A DNA stretch of 64,000 bases, taken from the NCBI RefSeq assembly GCF_029436685.1, contig NZ_JAROCY010000014.1, positions 62,001 through 126,000 on the forward strand, given 5' to 3'. Both the position numbers and the translations under genes were made by a program. Source of the DNA: Novosphingobium cyanobacteriorum (GTDB taxonomy: Bacteria; Pseudomonadota; Alphaproteobacteria; Sphingomonadales; Sphingomonadaceae). Below, piece by piece: positions 8,787 to 16,738 of the stretch (the first letter of the stretch is position 1; the number at the start of each line of letters is the position of its first letter). The notes under the pieces are model-generated. The model was not told the DNA's origin and made no database searches. It was given only the letters and a program-made list of their open reading frames with translations.

Positions 8787-10188
8787 GAGCGGCAATTCGG
8801 GCTCCAACCAGATGTGGGGCGGGCGGTTCGCAGCCGGCCCCTCGGCAATCATGCGCGAGATAAACGCCTCGATTCCGTTCGACAAGGCGCTGTGGCGGCA
8901 GGACATCACCGCGTCAAAGGCCCATGTGGGCATGCTGGGCGCGCAGGGCATCGTTTCCGCCGATGACGCGCAGCTGATCGCCGAAGGGCTGGACAAGGTC
9001 GCTGCGGAGTATGAAGCGAACGGGGTTCCGGAGAACTGGGACCTTGAAGACATCCACATGACCACCGAAAGCCGGTTGGCCGAGCTGATCGGCGCGGCGG
9101 CGGGAAGGCTGCACACCGCGCGCAGCCGCAACGACCAGGTGGCGACCGATTTCCGCCTGTGGGTGCGCGATGCGATGGATCAGGCAGAGCTGGGGCTGAA
9201 GCAGCTGCAGGTGGCGCTGGTCAGCCGCGCGGGCGAACATGCCGAGAGCATCATGCCCGGCTTCACCCATCTGCAGACCGCGCAGCCGGTCACGCTGGGG
9301 CATCACCTGATGGCCTATTACGAGATGATCGGGCGCGACCGGTCGCGCTTTGCCGATGCGCGCGCGCGGATGAACCGCTGCCCGCTGGGCTCGGCGGCGC
9401 TGGCGGGCACGGGCTTTCCCATCGATCGCTTCCGCACCGCTGAGGCGCTGGGCTTCGACGCGCCGACCGACAACAGCCTCGATTCGGTCTCTGACCGGGA
9501 CTTCGCGCTCGATTACCTGATGGCGGCGGCGCAGTGTTCGCTGCACCTGTCGCGTCTGGCGGAAGAGTTCATCATCTGGGCCAGCCAGCCCTTCGGCTTC
9601 GTCACCCTGCCCGACAGCCTTTCGACCGGCAGCTCGATCATGCCGCAGAAGAAGAACCCTGATGCGGCCGAGCTGGTGCGCGGCCATTCGGGGCGGATCG
9701 TGGGTTGCCTCACCGCGCTGATGATCACGATGAAGGGGCTGCCGCTGGCCTATTCCAAGGACATGCAGGACGACAAGCCGCCGGTGTTCGAGGCGGCAAG
9801 TCTGCTGGCCCTGTCGATCGCCGCGATGACCGGCATGGTGGCCGAGGCGGCGTTCCGCACCCAGCGCATGCGCGGCGCGGCGGAACTGGGCTATGCCACC
9901 GCAACCGACCTTGCCGACTGGCTGGTGCGGCAGGCGAACATCCCGTTCCGTGAGGCGCACCACATCACCGGCAGCGCGGTGAAGCTGGCGGAAAGCCGGG
10001 GCGTGGCGCTGGACCAGCTGCCGCTGGAGGACCTGAAGGCGATCGACGCGCGTATCGATGAGCGCGTGTTCGCCGCGCTTTCGGTGGAGGCGAGCGTGGC
10101 CGCACGCGCCAGCCATGGCGGAACCGCGCCGGTTGAGGTACGCAAGCGCGTTGCCCAGGCGCGCGTGGCGCTGGGGCTTGAGGAGTAA
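8785..10188 (+). CDS. argH: Argininosuccinate lyase
   Basis: Last step of arginine synthesis: argininosuccinate to arginine plus fumarate, in the cytoplasm. The 467-residue protein begins near NQMWGGRF, has HTARSRNDQ, and carries the superfamily signature [12 protein letters not shown] with its catalytic serine loop. The start at 8785 keeps the short N-terminal extension common before MWGGRF and has AGGGA just upstream; ATG 8812 is a shorter alternative. It is followed by a tiny lipoprotein gene and lysA, apparently as one transcription unit. Confidence 0.96.
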   Translation: MSGNSGSNQMWGGRFAAGPSAIMREINASIPFDKALWRQDITASKAHVGMLGAQGIVSADDAQLIAEGLDKVAAEYEANGVPENWDLEDIHMTTESRLAELIGAAAGRLHTARSRNDQVATDFRLWVRDAMDQAELGLKQLQVALVSRAGEHAESIMPGFTHLQTAQPVTLGHHLMAYYEMIGRDRSRFADARARMNRCPLGSAALAGTGFPIDRFRTAEALGFDAPTDNSLDSVSDRDFALDYLMAAAQCSLHLSRLAEEFIIWASQPFGFVTLPDSLSTGSSIMPQKKNPDAAELVRGHSGRIVGCLTALMITMKGLPLAYSKDMQDDKPPVFEAASLLALSIAAMTGMVAEAAFRTQRMRGAAELGYATATDLADWLVRQANIPFREAHHITGSAVKLAESRGVALDQLPLEDLKAIDARIDERVFAALSVEASVAARASHGGTAPVEVRKRVAQARVALGLEE

Positions 10189-10195
10189 CGCCGCG

Positions 10196-10450
10196 ATGGC
10201 ATCTGCCCGCACCACCGTCCTGCTGGTTACCGCGGCGACGCTGGCGCTGTCCGCGTGCGGCAACCGGCGCGAGCTGATGCCCGTGGCGGCGGCGGGCCTG
10301 CCGCCCGCGCCCTATGGCCGCGAGACCAAACCCACTGCGGATGACCTGCTGAAACCGCCCGTGCAGGCAAAACCGCAGCGCAGCGTGGAGCTGCGCAGCC
10401 GGTCGCAACCGAGAGAGGACGATCCGTTCGACCTCCCGCCCGAACAATAA
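10196..10450 (+). CDS. Small LptM-like lipoprotein
   Basis: An 84-residue protein with a lipoprotein signal (LALSAC, Cys about residue 21) followed by a short proline- and arginine-rich tail. Small lipoproteins located between argH and lysA are a known feature of many proteobacteria (LptM/YifL type) and help outer-membrane LptD assembly in E. coli. The position and size match, but the tail is too short for a firm homology call. It lies 7 bases after argH and 20 before lysA. Confidence 0.75.
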   Translation: MASARTTVLLVTAATLALSACGNRRELMPVAAAGLPPAPYGRETKPTADDLLKPPVQAKPQRSVELRSRSQPREDDPFDLPPEQ

Positions 10451-10470
10451 GATTTCTTCGAGAGTTTCCG

Positions 10471-11730
10471 ATGGACCATTTCGATTATGTGGACGGCGTG
10501 CTGCACGCCGAGGATGTGCCGCTGCCCGCGATCGCGGCCCAGGTGGGCACGCCCGTCTATGTCTATTCGCGCGCCACGCTGACCCGCCATGCGCGGGTGT
10601 TCCGCGATGCGCTGTCGATCCTGCCCAGCGTGCGCATCGCCTTTGCGGTGAAGTCGAACCCCAACCTGGCCGTGCTCAAGGTGCTGGCGGCCGAAGGCTA
10701 TGGCGCGGACGTGGTTTCCGGCGGAGAGCTGGAGCGGGCGCTGGCGGCGGGGATGGACCCGGATGGCGTGGTGTTCTCCGGCGTGGGCAAGACGGCCGCG
10801 GAACTTGAGCGCGCGCTGCTGGCCGGGATCGGGCAGTTCAACCTTGAAAGCGAGGAAGAAGGGCTGGAACTGGCCGAGATCGCCGTGCGCCTTGGCAAGA
10901 CCGCACGCTGCGCGCTGCGCGTGAACCCGGATGTGGACGCGGGCACGCACGGCAAGATCTCCACCGGAAAGGCAGAGAACAAGTTCGGCGTGCCGTTCGA
11001 CCGTGCGGGCGCTATCTATGCGCGGCTGGCGCAGACGCCGGGCCTCTCCATGCGCGCGCTGGCGCTGCACATCGGCAGCCAGTTGAGCCGGCTGGAGCCG
11101 CTGGAAGCCGCATTCACCAAGGTCGGCGGCCTGATGCGCGATATCCGCGCGGCGGGCCATGCGGTAACGCACATGGACCTCGGCGGCGGGGTGGGCGTGC
11201 CCTACAAGGCGGGCGACGTGTTCCCGCAGCCCGACGAATACGCCGCGATGGTCCAGCGCGTGACGCGTGACTGGGACGTGACGCTGATGTTCGAACCTGG
11301 CCGCGTGATCACCGGCAACACCGGCGTGCTGGTGACCGAAGTGGTGCGCGTGAAGGAAGGCGTGGGCAGCCCGTGGGTGGTGGTTGACGCCGCGATGAAC
11401 GACCTGGCCCGGCCCGCACTTTATGACGCGTGGCACGATTTTGCGGCGGTGGCACCGCGCGGGCCACGGATGACCGCCAATATCGTGGGCCCGATCTGCG
11501 AATCGAGCGATACCTTTGCCATGGCGCGCGATATCGACGCGGTTGAGCGCGGCGACCTCGCCGTGTTCCGTACGGCCGGCGCCTATGGCGCGACGATGGC
11601 CAATACCTACAACTCAAGGCCCCTGGTGCCTGAAGTGATGGTCGATGGCGCGAAGTGGGCAGTGGTGGCCGATCGCATCGACCCTGCCACGATCCTGGCC
11701 GCAGAGCGCGTGCCGGAATGGCTGGCTTGA
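10471..11730 (+). CDS. lysA: Diaminopimelate decarboxylase
   Basis: PLP enzyme for the final step of lysine synthesis (meso-DAP to lysine). The 419 residues contain the PLP lysine Lys61 in FAVKSNPN, the HIGSQ block, the glycine-rich phosphate loop LDLGGGVGVPY, the FEPGR segment and the C-terminal CESSD...YGATMANTYNSRP region. Length and motifs are typical. It follows argH and the small lipoprotein gene, and is itself followed 1 base later by the siroheme synthase gene. Confidence 0.97.
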   Translation: MDHFDYVDGVLHAEDVPLPAIAAQVGTPVYVYSRATLTRHARVFRDALSILPSVRIAFAVKSNPNLAVLKVLAAEGYGADVVSGGELERALAAGMDPDGVVFSGVGKTAAELERALLAGIGQFNLESEEEGLELAEIAVRLGKTARCALRVNPDVDAGTHGKISTGKAENKFGVPFDRAGAIYARLAQTPGLSMRALALHIGSQLSRLEPLEAAFTKVGGLMRDIRAAGHAVTHMDLGGGVGVPYKAGDVFPQPDEYAAMVQRVTRDWDVTLMFEPGRVITGNTGVLVTEVVRVKEGVGSPWVVVDAAMNDLARPALYDAWHDFAAVAPRGPRMTANIVGPICESSDTFAMARDIDAVERGDLAVFRTAGAYGATMANTYNSRPLVPEVMVDGAKWAVVADRIDPATILAAERVPEWLA

Positions 11731-11731
11731 C

Positions 11732-12511
11732 ATGACGCTGCCCAGCCTTCCGCTGTTCCATCGCCTTGCCGGGCAGCCGGTGGTGGTGCTGGGGCATGGC
11801 GAGGCGGCGGAGGCCAAGCGGCGGCTGGTGGAGCGCGCCGGGGCCCACGTGATCGACGACCTGGCCGAGGGCATCGACAAGGGCGCGCGCATCGCCTTCA
11901 TCGCGCATGAGGATGAAGGCGCGGCCAATGCCGATGCGATCCGCGCCCGCTGTGCCGGGCTGCTGGTCAACGTGGTGGACCGGCCCGCGCTGTGCGATTT
12001 CACCACGCCATCGATCATCGATCGGGCACCCGTGCTGATCGCCGTGGGCACGGGCGGCGCCTCTGCCGGGATGGCCAAGGCGCTGCGCCTGCGGCTGGAA
12101 CGGCTGCTGCCACAGGGGCTGGGCGCGCTGGCCGATGCGCTTTACGCCGCGCGCGCCGCGATGCGCAGCAAGTGGCCCACGGGCAGCGAGCGTCGCCGCG
12201 CGCTGGACGCCGCGCTGGAAGAGGGCGGGGCGCTTGATCCCTTTCGCGAACAGCCCGCCACTGCGGTGGAGGAATGGGTGGTCGGCGCGGGCAAGGGCGG
12301 GCAGGGCCGCCATGCCATCACCCTGCGCAGCGACGATCCCGATGACCTGACCCTGCGTGAGGCGCGGCTGCTGGGGCAGGCCGATGCGCTGGTGCTGCAT
12401 GGCGCGGTGCCTGCAGCCGTCGTGGCGCGGGCGCGGGCGGATGCCGCACGGCTGCAGCCGCAGGACGCGGTGCCTGCGGGGATCGTGCTGGATATCTACC
12501 CCACCCACTGA
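11732..12511 (+). CDS. Siroheme synthase N-terminal (precorrin-2 dehydrogenase/ferrochelatase)
   Basis: Met8/CysG-N-type protein of 259 residues. It oxidises precorrin-2 with NAD+ and inserts iron to make siroheme. The Rossmann part is recognisable (PVVVLGHGEAAEAKRRLVERAGA; later VNVVDRPALCDFTTPSIIDR and GTGGASAGMAKALR). The last ~65 residues (from about AITLRSDDPDDLTLREARLL) look like the N-terminal strand-loop of uroporphyrinogen methyltransferase (compare GDPELLTLKALRLL), but the rest of that domain is absent. The gene therefore appears to be a CysG whose methyltransferase domain is truncated. It sits one base after lysA and ends 110 bases before the catabolic block. Confidence 0.82.
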   Translation: MTLPSLPLFHRLAGQPVVVLGHGEAAEAKRRLVERAGAHVIDDLAEGIDKGARIAFIAHEDEGAANADAIRARCAGLLVNVVDRPALCDFTTPSIIDRAPVLIAVGTGGASAGMAKALRLRLERLLPQGLGALADALYAARAAMRSKWPTGSERRRALDAALEEGGALDPFREQPATAVEEWVVGAGKGGQGRHAITLRSDDPDDLTLREARLLGQADALVLHGAVPAAVVARARADAARLQPQDAVPAGIVLDIYPTH

Positions 12512-12554
12512 AACCGGTTTGCCCGGCAGGATGCGGGCAGGCCAACGCCTGCCC

Positions 12555-12614
12555 TTGACGGCCTGCACCCGCGTGATAGAACAATAACAATTGTTAGAAA
12601 ATTGAACGGGAGAG
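12555..12614 (+). promoter_or_regulatory. Putative promoter/operator of the flavocytochrome operon
   Basis: The gap before the GTG at 12622 contains TTGACG (12555-12560) as a candidate -35, a TGATAGA element (12574-12580), the perfect 12-base palindrome TAACAATTGTTA (12585-12596), and a GGGAGAG ribosome-binding site (12608-12614). The TGATAGA element recurs before the aldehyde dehydrogenase gene at 18876. The exact -10 is not clear. Confidence 0.4.
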
Positions 12615-12621
12615 ACAGCTG

Positions 12622-14211
12622 GTGAAACTGCACCTGCCACCCCGCGTCAGCCCTAAACAGTTCGACGCCATGCTTCAGGCCGCGGCCGGCGTGGTGGGCA
12701 AGGACTGGGTGATGGCCACCGACGCGGACCGCGACGCCTATTCGGACATCTATGCCCCCGGCAATCCCGAGGAGTGGCCGGCCAGCGCCGCCATCGCACC
12801 CGGCAGCGTTGAGGAAGTGCGCGCGATCGTGCGGCTGGCCAACCAGTACAAGACGCCGCTGTGGCCCGTGGCGCGCGGCAAGAACCTGGGCTACGGCACC
12901 GCCGCGCCGCGCCTGCCGGGTTCGATCGTGCTCGATCTCGGGCGGATGAACCGCATTCTCGAGCTTGATCCAAAACTGGCCTACTGCGTGGTGGAACCGG
13001 GGGTCGGCTTCTTTGATCTCTATGACGCGATCCAGCGCGAAAAGCTGCCCTTGTGGCTGAGCGTGCCTGGCAATGCCTGGGGCTCGGTGCTGGGCAACGC
13101 GCTTGAGCACGGTATCGGCTACACCCCCTATGGCCTGCACGCACGCAACCTGTGCGGGATCGAGGCGGTGCTGCCCGATGGAGACCTGATGCGCACCGGC
13201 ATGGGCGCGATGAAGGACAACCCGGCCTGGCACCTCTTTCCGATGAGCTATGGCCCGACCTTCGACCTCGCCTTCAGCCAGTCGAACCTCGGCGTGGTGA
13301 CCAAGGCGGGCGTGTGGCTGCAGCCCGCGCCGGAAAGCTCGCTGGAACTGGTGTGGGACATCCCCAACGAGGATGACATCGGCTGGGTGGTCGACACGAT
13401 CGCCCCACTGAAGATCTCCGGGCTGGTGGACCAGAACGTGTTCATCCCCAGCTGGCTGGGCAAGATGGTGCTGAAGGGCCAGCGCAAGGATTTCTGGGAC
13501 AAGCCATCGGCCATCCCCGAATGGCGCGTGCAGGAACTGCTGAAGGAGCACAAGCTGGGCTACTGGCAGGTCGCGCTGCGTCTTTATGGAGAGGAAGGCG
13601 TGGTCAAGGCCAAGGCCGAGGTGGTCAAGGCGGCGATGAAGCGCAACATCGATGTCGCACCGGCGGAGCACTGGTGGCACACCGGCGATTACATCCATGG
13701 CGTCGAGACGACGATGGGCATCCCTTCGGCGGTGCCGCTGCAGATGTCGGACTGGGTCGGCGGGCGCGGGGCGCACATGGGCTTTTCCCCGGTGGTGCCG
13801 GCCACGGGCAGGCACGTGCTCGACCAGAAGCAGCGCAGCCGCAGGATCATCGCCGAATTCGACGTGGATTTCTATGCCAGCTTCACCATCGGCGGGCGCT
13901 TTGCCAACAACGTCAACATGCTGATGTACGATCGCGACAATGCCGAGGAAGTGGCCAGGATGCGCCGCCTGTTCGATGCGCTGATCAAGGAGACGGCCAA
14001 GGCGGGCTATGCCGAATACCGCACGCACCTCGGCTGGATGGACCCGGTGATGGACACGTTCGATTTCAACGACAACGCACTGCGCCGCTTTGGCGAAAAG
14101 GTGAAGAACGCGCTGGACCCCAACGGGATCATCGCGCCGGGCAAGCAGGGAATCTGGCCGGCCGCCTATGCCGATGCGCGGGCCAAGGCGAACGCGGGAG
14201 GCAAGGCATGA
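12622..14211 (+). CDS. VAO/PCMH-family FAD oxidoreductase (4-alkylphenol-type)
   Basis: The 529-residue flavoprotein resembles vanillyl-alcohol oxidase and the PchF subunit of p-cresol methylhydroxylase, which oxidise the benzylic carbon of para-substituted phenols. An N-terminal PCMH-type FAD-binding domain (roughly 50-270) precedes the substrate cap. Tyr91 in GYGTAAPRL and the pair Tyr466-Arg467 in EYRTHLGWMD match the residues that bind the phenolate in the family. His385 in GAHMGFSP lies where VAO links FAD through a histidine and PCMH through Tyr384, so a histidyl-FAD is inferred. The next gene encodes a cytochrome c, as in PCMH, which argues for a dehydrogenase rather than an oxidase. 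GTG start with GGGAGAG upstream. The real substrate (cresol, alkylguaiacol, vanillyl alcohol) is unknown. Confidence 0.88.
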   Translation: MKLHLPPRVSPKQFDAMLQAAAGVVGKDWVMATDADRDAYSDIYAPGNPEEWPASAAIAPGSVEEVRAIVRLANQYKTPLWPVARGKNLGYGTAAPRLPGSIVLDLGRMNRILELDPKLAYCVVEPGVGFFDLYDAIQREKLPLWLSVPGNAWGSVLGNALEHGIGYTPYGLHARNLCGIEAVLPDGDLMRTGMGAMKDNPAWHLFPMSYGPTFDLAFSQSNLGVVTKAGVWLQPAPESSLELVWDIPNEDDIGWVVDTIAPLKISGLVDQNVFIPSWLGKMVLKGQRKDFWDKPSAIPEWRVQELLKEHKLGYWQVALRLYGEEGVVKAKAEVVKAAMKRNIDVAPAEHWWHTGDYIHGVETTMGIPSAVPLQMSDWVGGRGAHMGFSPVVPATGRHVLDQKQRSRRIIAEFDVDFYASFTIGGRFANNVNMLMYDRDNAEEVARMRRLFDALIKETAKAGYAEYRTHLGWMDPVMDTFDFNDNALRRFGEKVKNALDPNGIIAPGKQGIWPAAYADARAKANAGGKA

Positions 14212-14627
14212 AGCGTGTCTCGCTGATCCTTGCCGCCAGCGTGGCTGTGACTGCAACCGCCGTTCTCGCCGCGCCGCCCGGGCCGATGGGCCCGCCTCCC
14301 GGCCCGCCGCCGCCCTACCAGTTGCGCCCCGTGGAGCCCGCGGGCGATCGCACAAAGCCCGGTGGCGACGGCAGGACGCTGTTCGAGGTGCATTGCGGCT
14401 ACTGCCACCTGAACGGCGGCATGGGCACCAACCTGCTGACCAAGCAGCGCCTGATGGTGGGCGAAACGCCCGACAAGGGCCTGCTCGCCAACCGTACCGA
14501 CCTGACCGCGGATTACGTGAAGGCGGTGGTGCGCATGGGCAAGGGCGCGATGCCCGCGCAGACCCGCGTGGACCTGACCGATGCGGAGCTGGACGCAGTG
14601 TCTAAATACCTGGGGAAGGCGGGCTGA
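14208..14627 (+). CDS. Cytochrome c partner of the flavoprotein (PchC-like)
   Basis: A 139-residue periplasmic class I cytochrome c. A signal peptide ends near residue 21, a proline-rich segment follows, then the haem site C63-G-Y-C66-H67. The methionine in KGAMPAQ is the probable sixth iron ligand. The ATG overlaps the stop of the flavoprotein gene (ATGA), which implies coupled synthesis and a flavocytochrome complex like p-cresol methylhydroxylase. In that enzyme electrons pass from FAD to this haem and on to the respiratory chain. A 5' extension of the frame exists but would sit inside the flavoprotein gene. Confidence 0.88.
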   Translation: MKRVSLILAASVAVTATAVLAAPPGPMGPPPGPPPPYQLRPVEPAGDRTKPGGDGRTLFEVHCGYCHLNGGMGTNLLTKQRLMVGETPDKGLLANRTDLTADYVKAVVRMGKGAMPAQTRVDLTDAELDAVSKYLGKAG

Positions 14628-14977
14628 TGCGCGTGAACCGCAGGAGCGTGCTGAAAGCGGGCGCGCTGGCCGGTGTGTCTGCCGCGACTCCGGCCCTTGC
14701 CGCGATGGGTGGCGAGGCGCTGGTGATCCATGACAGCCGCATCGCCGAATCCCGAGCCTTTGCAATGGGGCAGGGCATCGATCTGGCGCGCGGTTGGTCG
14801 CAGCTGCGCGCCCATCCCGGTGCGGCGCGGGTGGAAGGCCTGACCCGCTGGAGCGATTACGTTGCGCTGCGCGGCCTCCTCGCCGCCAGGGGACTGCGCG
14901 TGCTGCGCGAAGAAAAGGTGCCGGCGCCGCTTTCGGGCCGTGCGCACCTGTTCCGCTGGAGCATGGCCACGCGCTGA
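14627..14977 (+). CDS. Small Tat-exported protein of unknown function
   Basis: A 116-residue protein beginning with a twin-arginine signal (NRRSVLKAGALAG, cleavage expected after PALA around residue 25). The mature part is about 90 residues, basic, with no cysteine or metal motif that I recognise. Its ATG overlaps the stop of the cytochrome gene, so it is the third gene of the flavocytochrome operon. Tat export of such a small protein suggests a cofactor-binding partner or passenger carrier for the flavoprotein, which lacks its own signal peptide; this is inference only. Confidence 0.72.
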   Translation: MRVNRRSVLKAGALAGVSAATPALAAMGGEALVIHDSRIAESRAFAMGQGIDLARGWSQLRAHPGAARVEGLTRWSDYVALRGLLAARGLRVLREEKVPAPLSGRAHLFRWSMATR

Positions 14978-15002
14978 GGCAGTGCCACCAGGTGAAACCA
15001 TT

Positions 15003-15028
15003 GGGCGCGGGAGTCCATTTCCGCGCCC
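15003..15028 (+). terminator. Terminator-like hairpin after the flavocytochrome operon
   Basis: GGGCGCGG and CCGCGCCC form a perfect 8-bp stem around a 10-base loop, followed by TT, 25 bases after the Tat-protein stop. It separates this operon from the downstream ligase unit. Confidence 0.45.
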
Positions 15029-15068
15029 TTGCACATGCGCCAAATGTTGCCCGCGTGGGCATGGCGGC

Positions 15069-15104
15069 TTGACCGGTGCTCTGTCACAATTAGTATGTAG
15101 TACA
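15069..15104 (+). promoter_or_regulatory. Putative promoter with overlapping operator, CoA ligase gene
   Basis: TTGACC (15069-15074), a 16-base spacer and TAGTAT (15091-15096) make a plausible sigma-70 promoter. TGTAGTACA (15096-15104), a TGTA-N-TACA palindrome, begins at the last base of the -10 and continues as TACAAACA. The same TGTA-N-TACA/TACAAA arrangement is found at 7300 and 26056, suggesting repression by one common regulator. Confidence 0.5.
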
Positions 15105-15135
15105 AACAATATTGCCAGTGGGAGCCCGGAAGACA

Positions 15136-16701
15136 ATGCGCGCCATCGATTATTTCGACCGTGGCCACGACCGCGATCCGCAGCGCCTTGCCATCGTCGA
15201 TACCGAAACCGGCCTGAAGCTGACTTTCGCGCAGACCAGGGCCCTGTCGGAACGGATCGCCGCCGCTCTGCAGAAGGGCGGGTTCCAGAACCAGGACCTG
15301 CTCGGCCTCTATGGCCCCAACGATGGCATGCTGCTGGTGGTGCTGCTGGCAATGTGGCGCGCGAACGGTAAATGGATCCCGGTCAACACCCGCAACGCGA
15401 TCGACGCCAACGCCGCCTACATCAACTATGTGCGGCTGAAATGGATGGTCTACCACTCGTCCAAGGCGGACGAGGTGCAGCAGCTCAAGGACCTGTGCCC
15501 CACGCTCGAAAACTTCGTCTGCCTTGACCGGCGGATGGGCGACGATCCCAGCCTCGAGGAATTCATGGCCAACGTGAGCGGGGCCGACTTCGTCGAGCCC
15601 GAGATCGACGCCTTCGGCAACCTGATGGACATGGTCGGCATCTTCCCCACCGGCGGCACCACCGGCCCGTCGAAGGGCGCGAACGTGACCAATCTCGGCT
15701 GGGGCACGATGATCGAAACCGCGGCCGATGGCATGGGTGGGCGGACCGATGCACCCGTGGCGCTGGTTTCCGCGCCCATCACCCACGCGGCGGGCCCGAT
15801 CGCGCTTTCCACGCTGAGCCTTGGCGCCACGCAGGTGATCCTGCCCGGCTTTGATGCCGAGCGCGTGCTGCGCACCATTGCGGAGCACAAGGTCACGCAC
15901 ATGTACCTGCCGCCCACGGCGATGTACCAGCTGCTCGCCAGCCCGGAGATTGGCAGCCACGATTATTCCAGCCTGCGCATCTTCATCCTCGTCGGCTCGC
16001 CCTGCAGCCCGGAAAAGCTGCGCCAGGCGGTGGAGATTTTCGGACCCGCCATGTGCCAGTCCTATGGCCAGGTCGAATGCCCGATGATCGTGGCGTGGTT
16101 CCCGCCCGAGGACGTGGCCAGGTTCGCCTACGAAGCGCCCGAAAAGCTCGCCGCGTGCGGCAAGCCGACTCGGTCGATCAAGGTCGCGCTGATGGACGAC
16201 GACGGGAATCAGGTGCCGCTGGGCGAGGCTGGCGAGATTTGCGTGCGCGGCGCGCTCGTCACCCATTCCTACTTCGAAAAGCCCGAGGAGACCGCCGAGA
16301 TCCGCAAGTTCGGCTGGCACCACACCGGTGACGTCGGCAAGTTCGACAAGGACGGTTACCTCTACATCGTCGACCGCAAGAAGGACATGGTCGTGTCCGG
16401 CGGGTTCAACGTGTTCACCGCCGAAGTCGAGGCTGCCGTAACGGAATTGGCCCAGGTGCGCGAAGCCTGCGTGTTTGGCATCCCGCATGAAAAGTGGGGC
16501 GAACAGGTCCACGCCGTGGTGGTGGCAGAAGGCATTTCGGGGCCAGAGATCATCGCTTATGCCAAGGAGCGTCTGGGCGGGGTCAAGGCGCCCAAGTCCG
16601 TTGAATTTGTGGACTCGATTCCGCGCACGGCAGCGGGCAAGATGGACAAGAAAGCGCTGCGCACCAAATACTGGGGCGACAGCCAGCGCATGGTCAACTG
16701 A
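15136..16701 (+). CDS. AMP-dependent acyl/aryl-CoA ligase
   Basis: ANL-superfamily adenylating enzyme of 521 residues from ATG 15136, which follows a GGAAG. The phosphate-binding loop is PTGGTTGPSKGAN, followed by the A5 region QSYGQVE, the adenylate-forming core GWHHTGDVG, the hinge region VDRKKDMVVSGGFNV and the catalytic C-terminal lysine in RTAAGKMDKK. Such enzymes activate carboxylates as CoA thioesters. In this setting a phenylpropanoid, benzoate or short aliphatic acid is plausible, but the binding-pocket residues do not allow a call. A TTG at 15112 would add eight residues and is less likely. The PQQ dehydrogenase gene follows 37 bases later. Confidence 0.88.
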   Translation: MRAIDYFDRGHDRDPQRLAIVDTETGLKLTFAQTRALSERIAAALQKGGFQNQDLLGLYGPNDGMLLVVLLAMWRANGKWIPVNTRNAIDANAAYINYVRLKWMVYHSSKADEVQQLKDLCPTLENFVCLDRRMGDDPSLEEFMANVSGADFVEPEIDAFGNLMDMVGIFPTGGTTGPSKGANVTNLGWGTMIETAADGMGGRTDAPVALVSAPITHAAGPIALSTLSLGATQVILPGFDAERVLRTIAEHKVTHMYLPPTAMYQLLASPEIGSHDYSSLRIFILVGSPCSPEKLRQAVEIFGPAMCQSYGQVECPMIVAWFPPEDVARFAYEAPEKLAACGKPTRSIKVALMDDDGNQVPLGEAGEICVRGALVTHSYFEKPEETAEIRKFGWHHTGDVGKFDKDGYLYIVDRKKDMVVSGGFNVFTAEVEAAVTELAQVREACVFGIPHEKWGEQVHAVVVAEGISGPEIIAYAKERLGGVKAPKSVEFVDSIPRTAAGKMDKKALRTKYWGDSQRMVN

Positions 16702-16738
16702 CCCGGGAGACACCGGGCGGCGGAGAGGGTCCAAAGGT

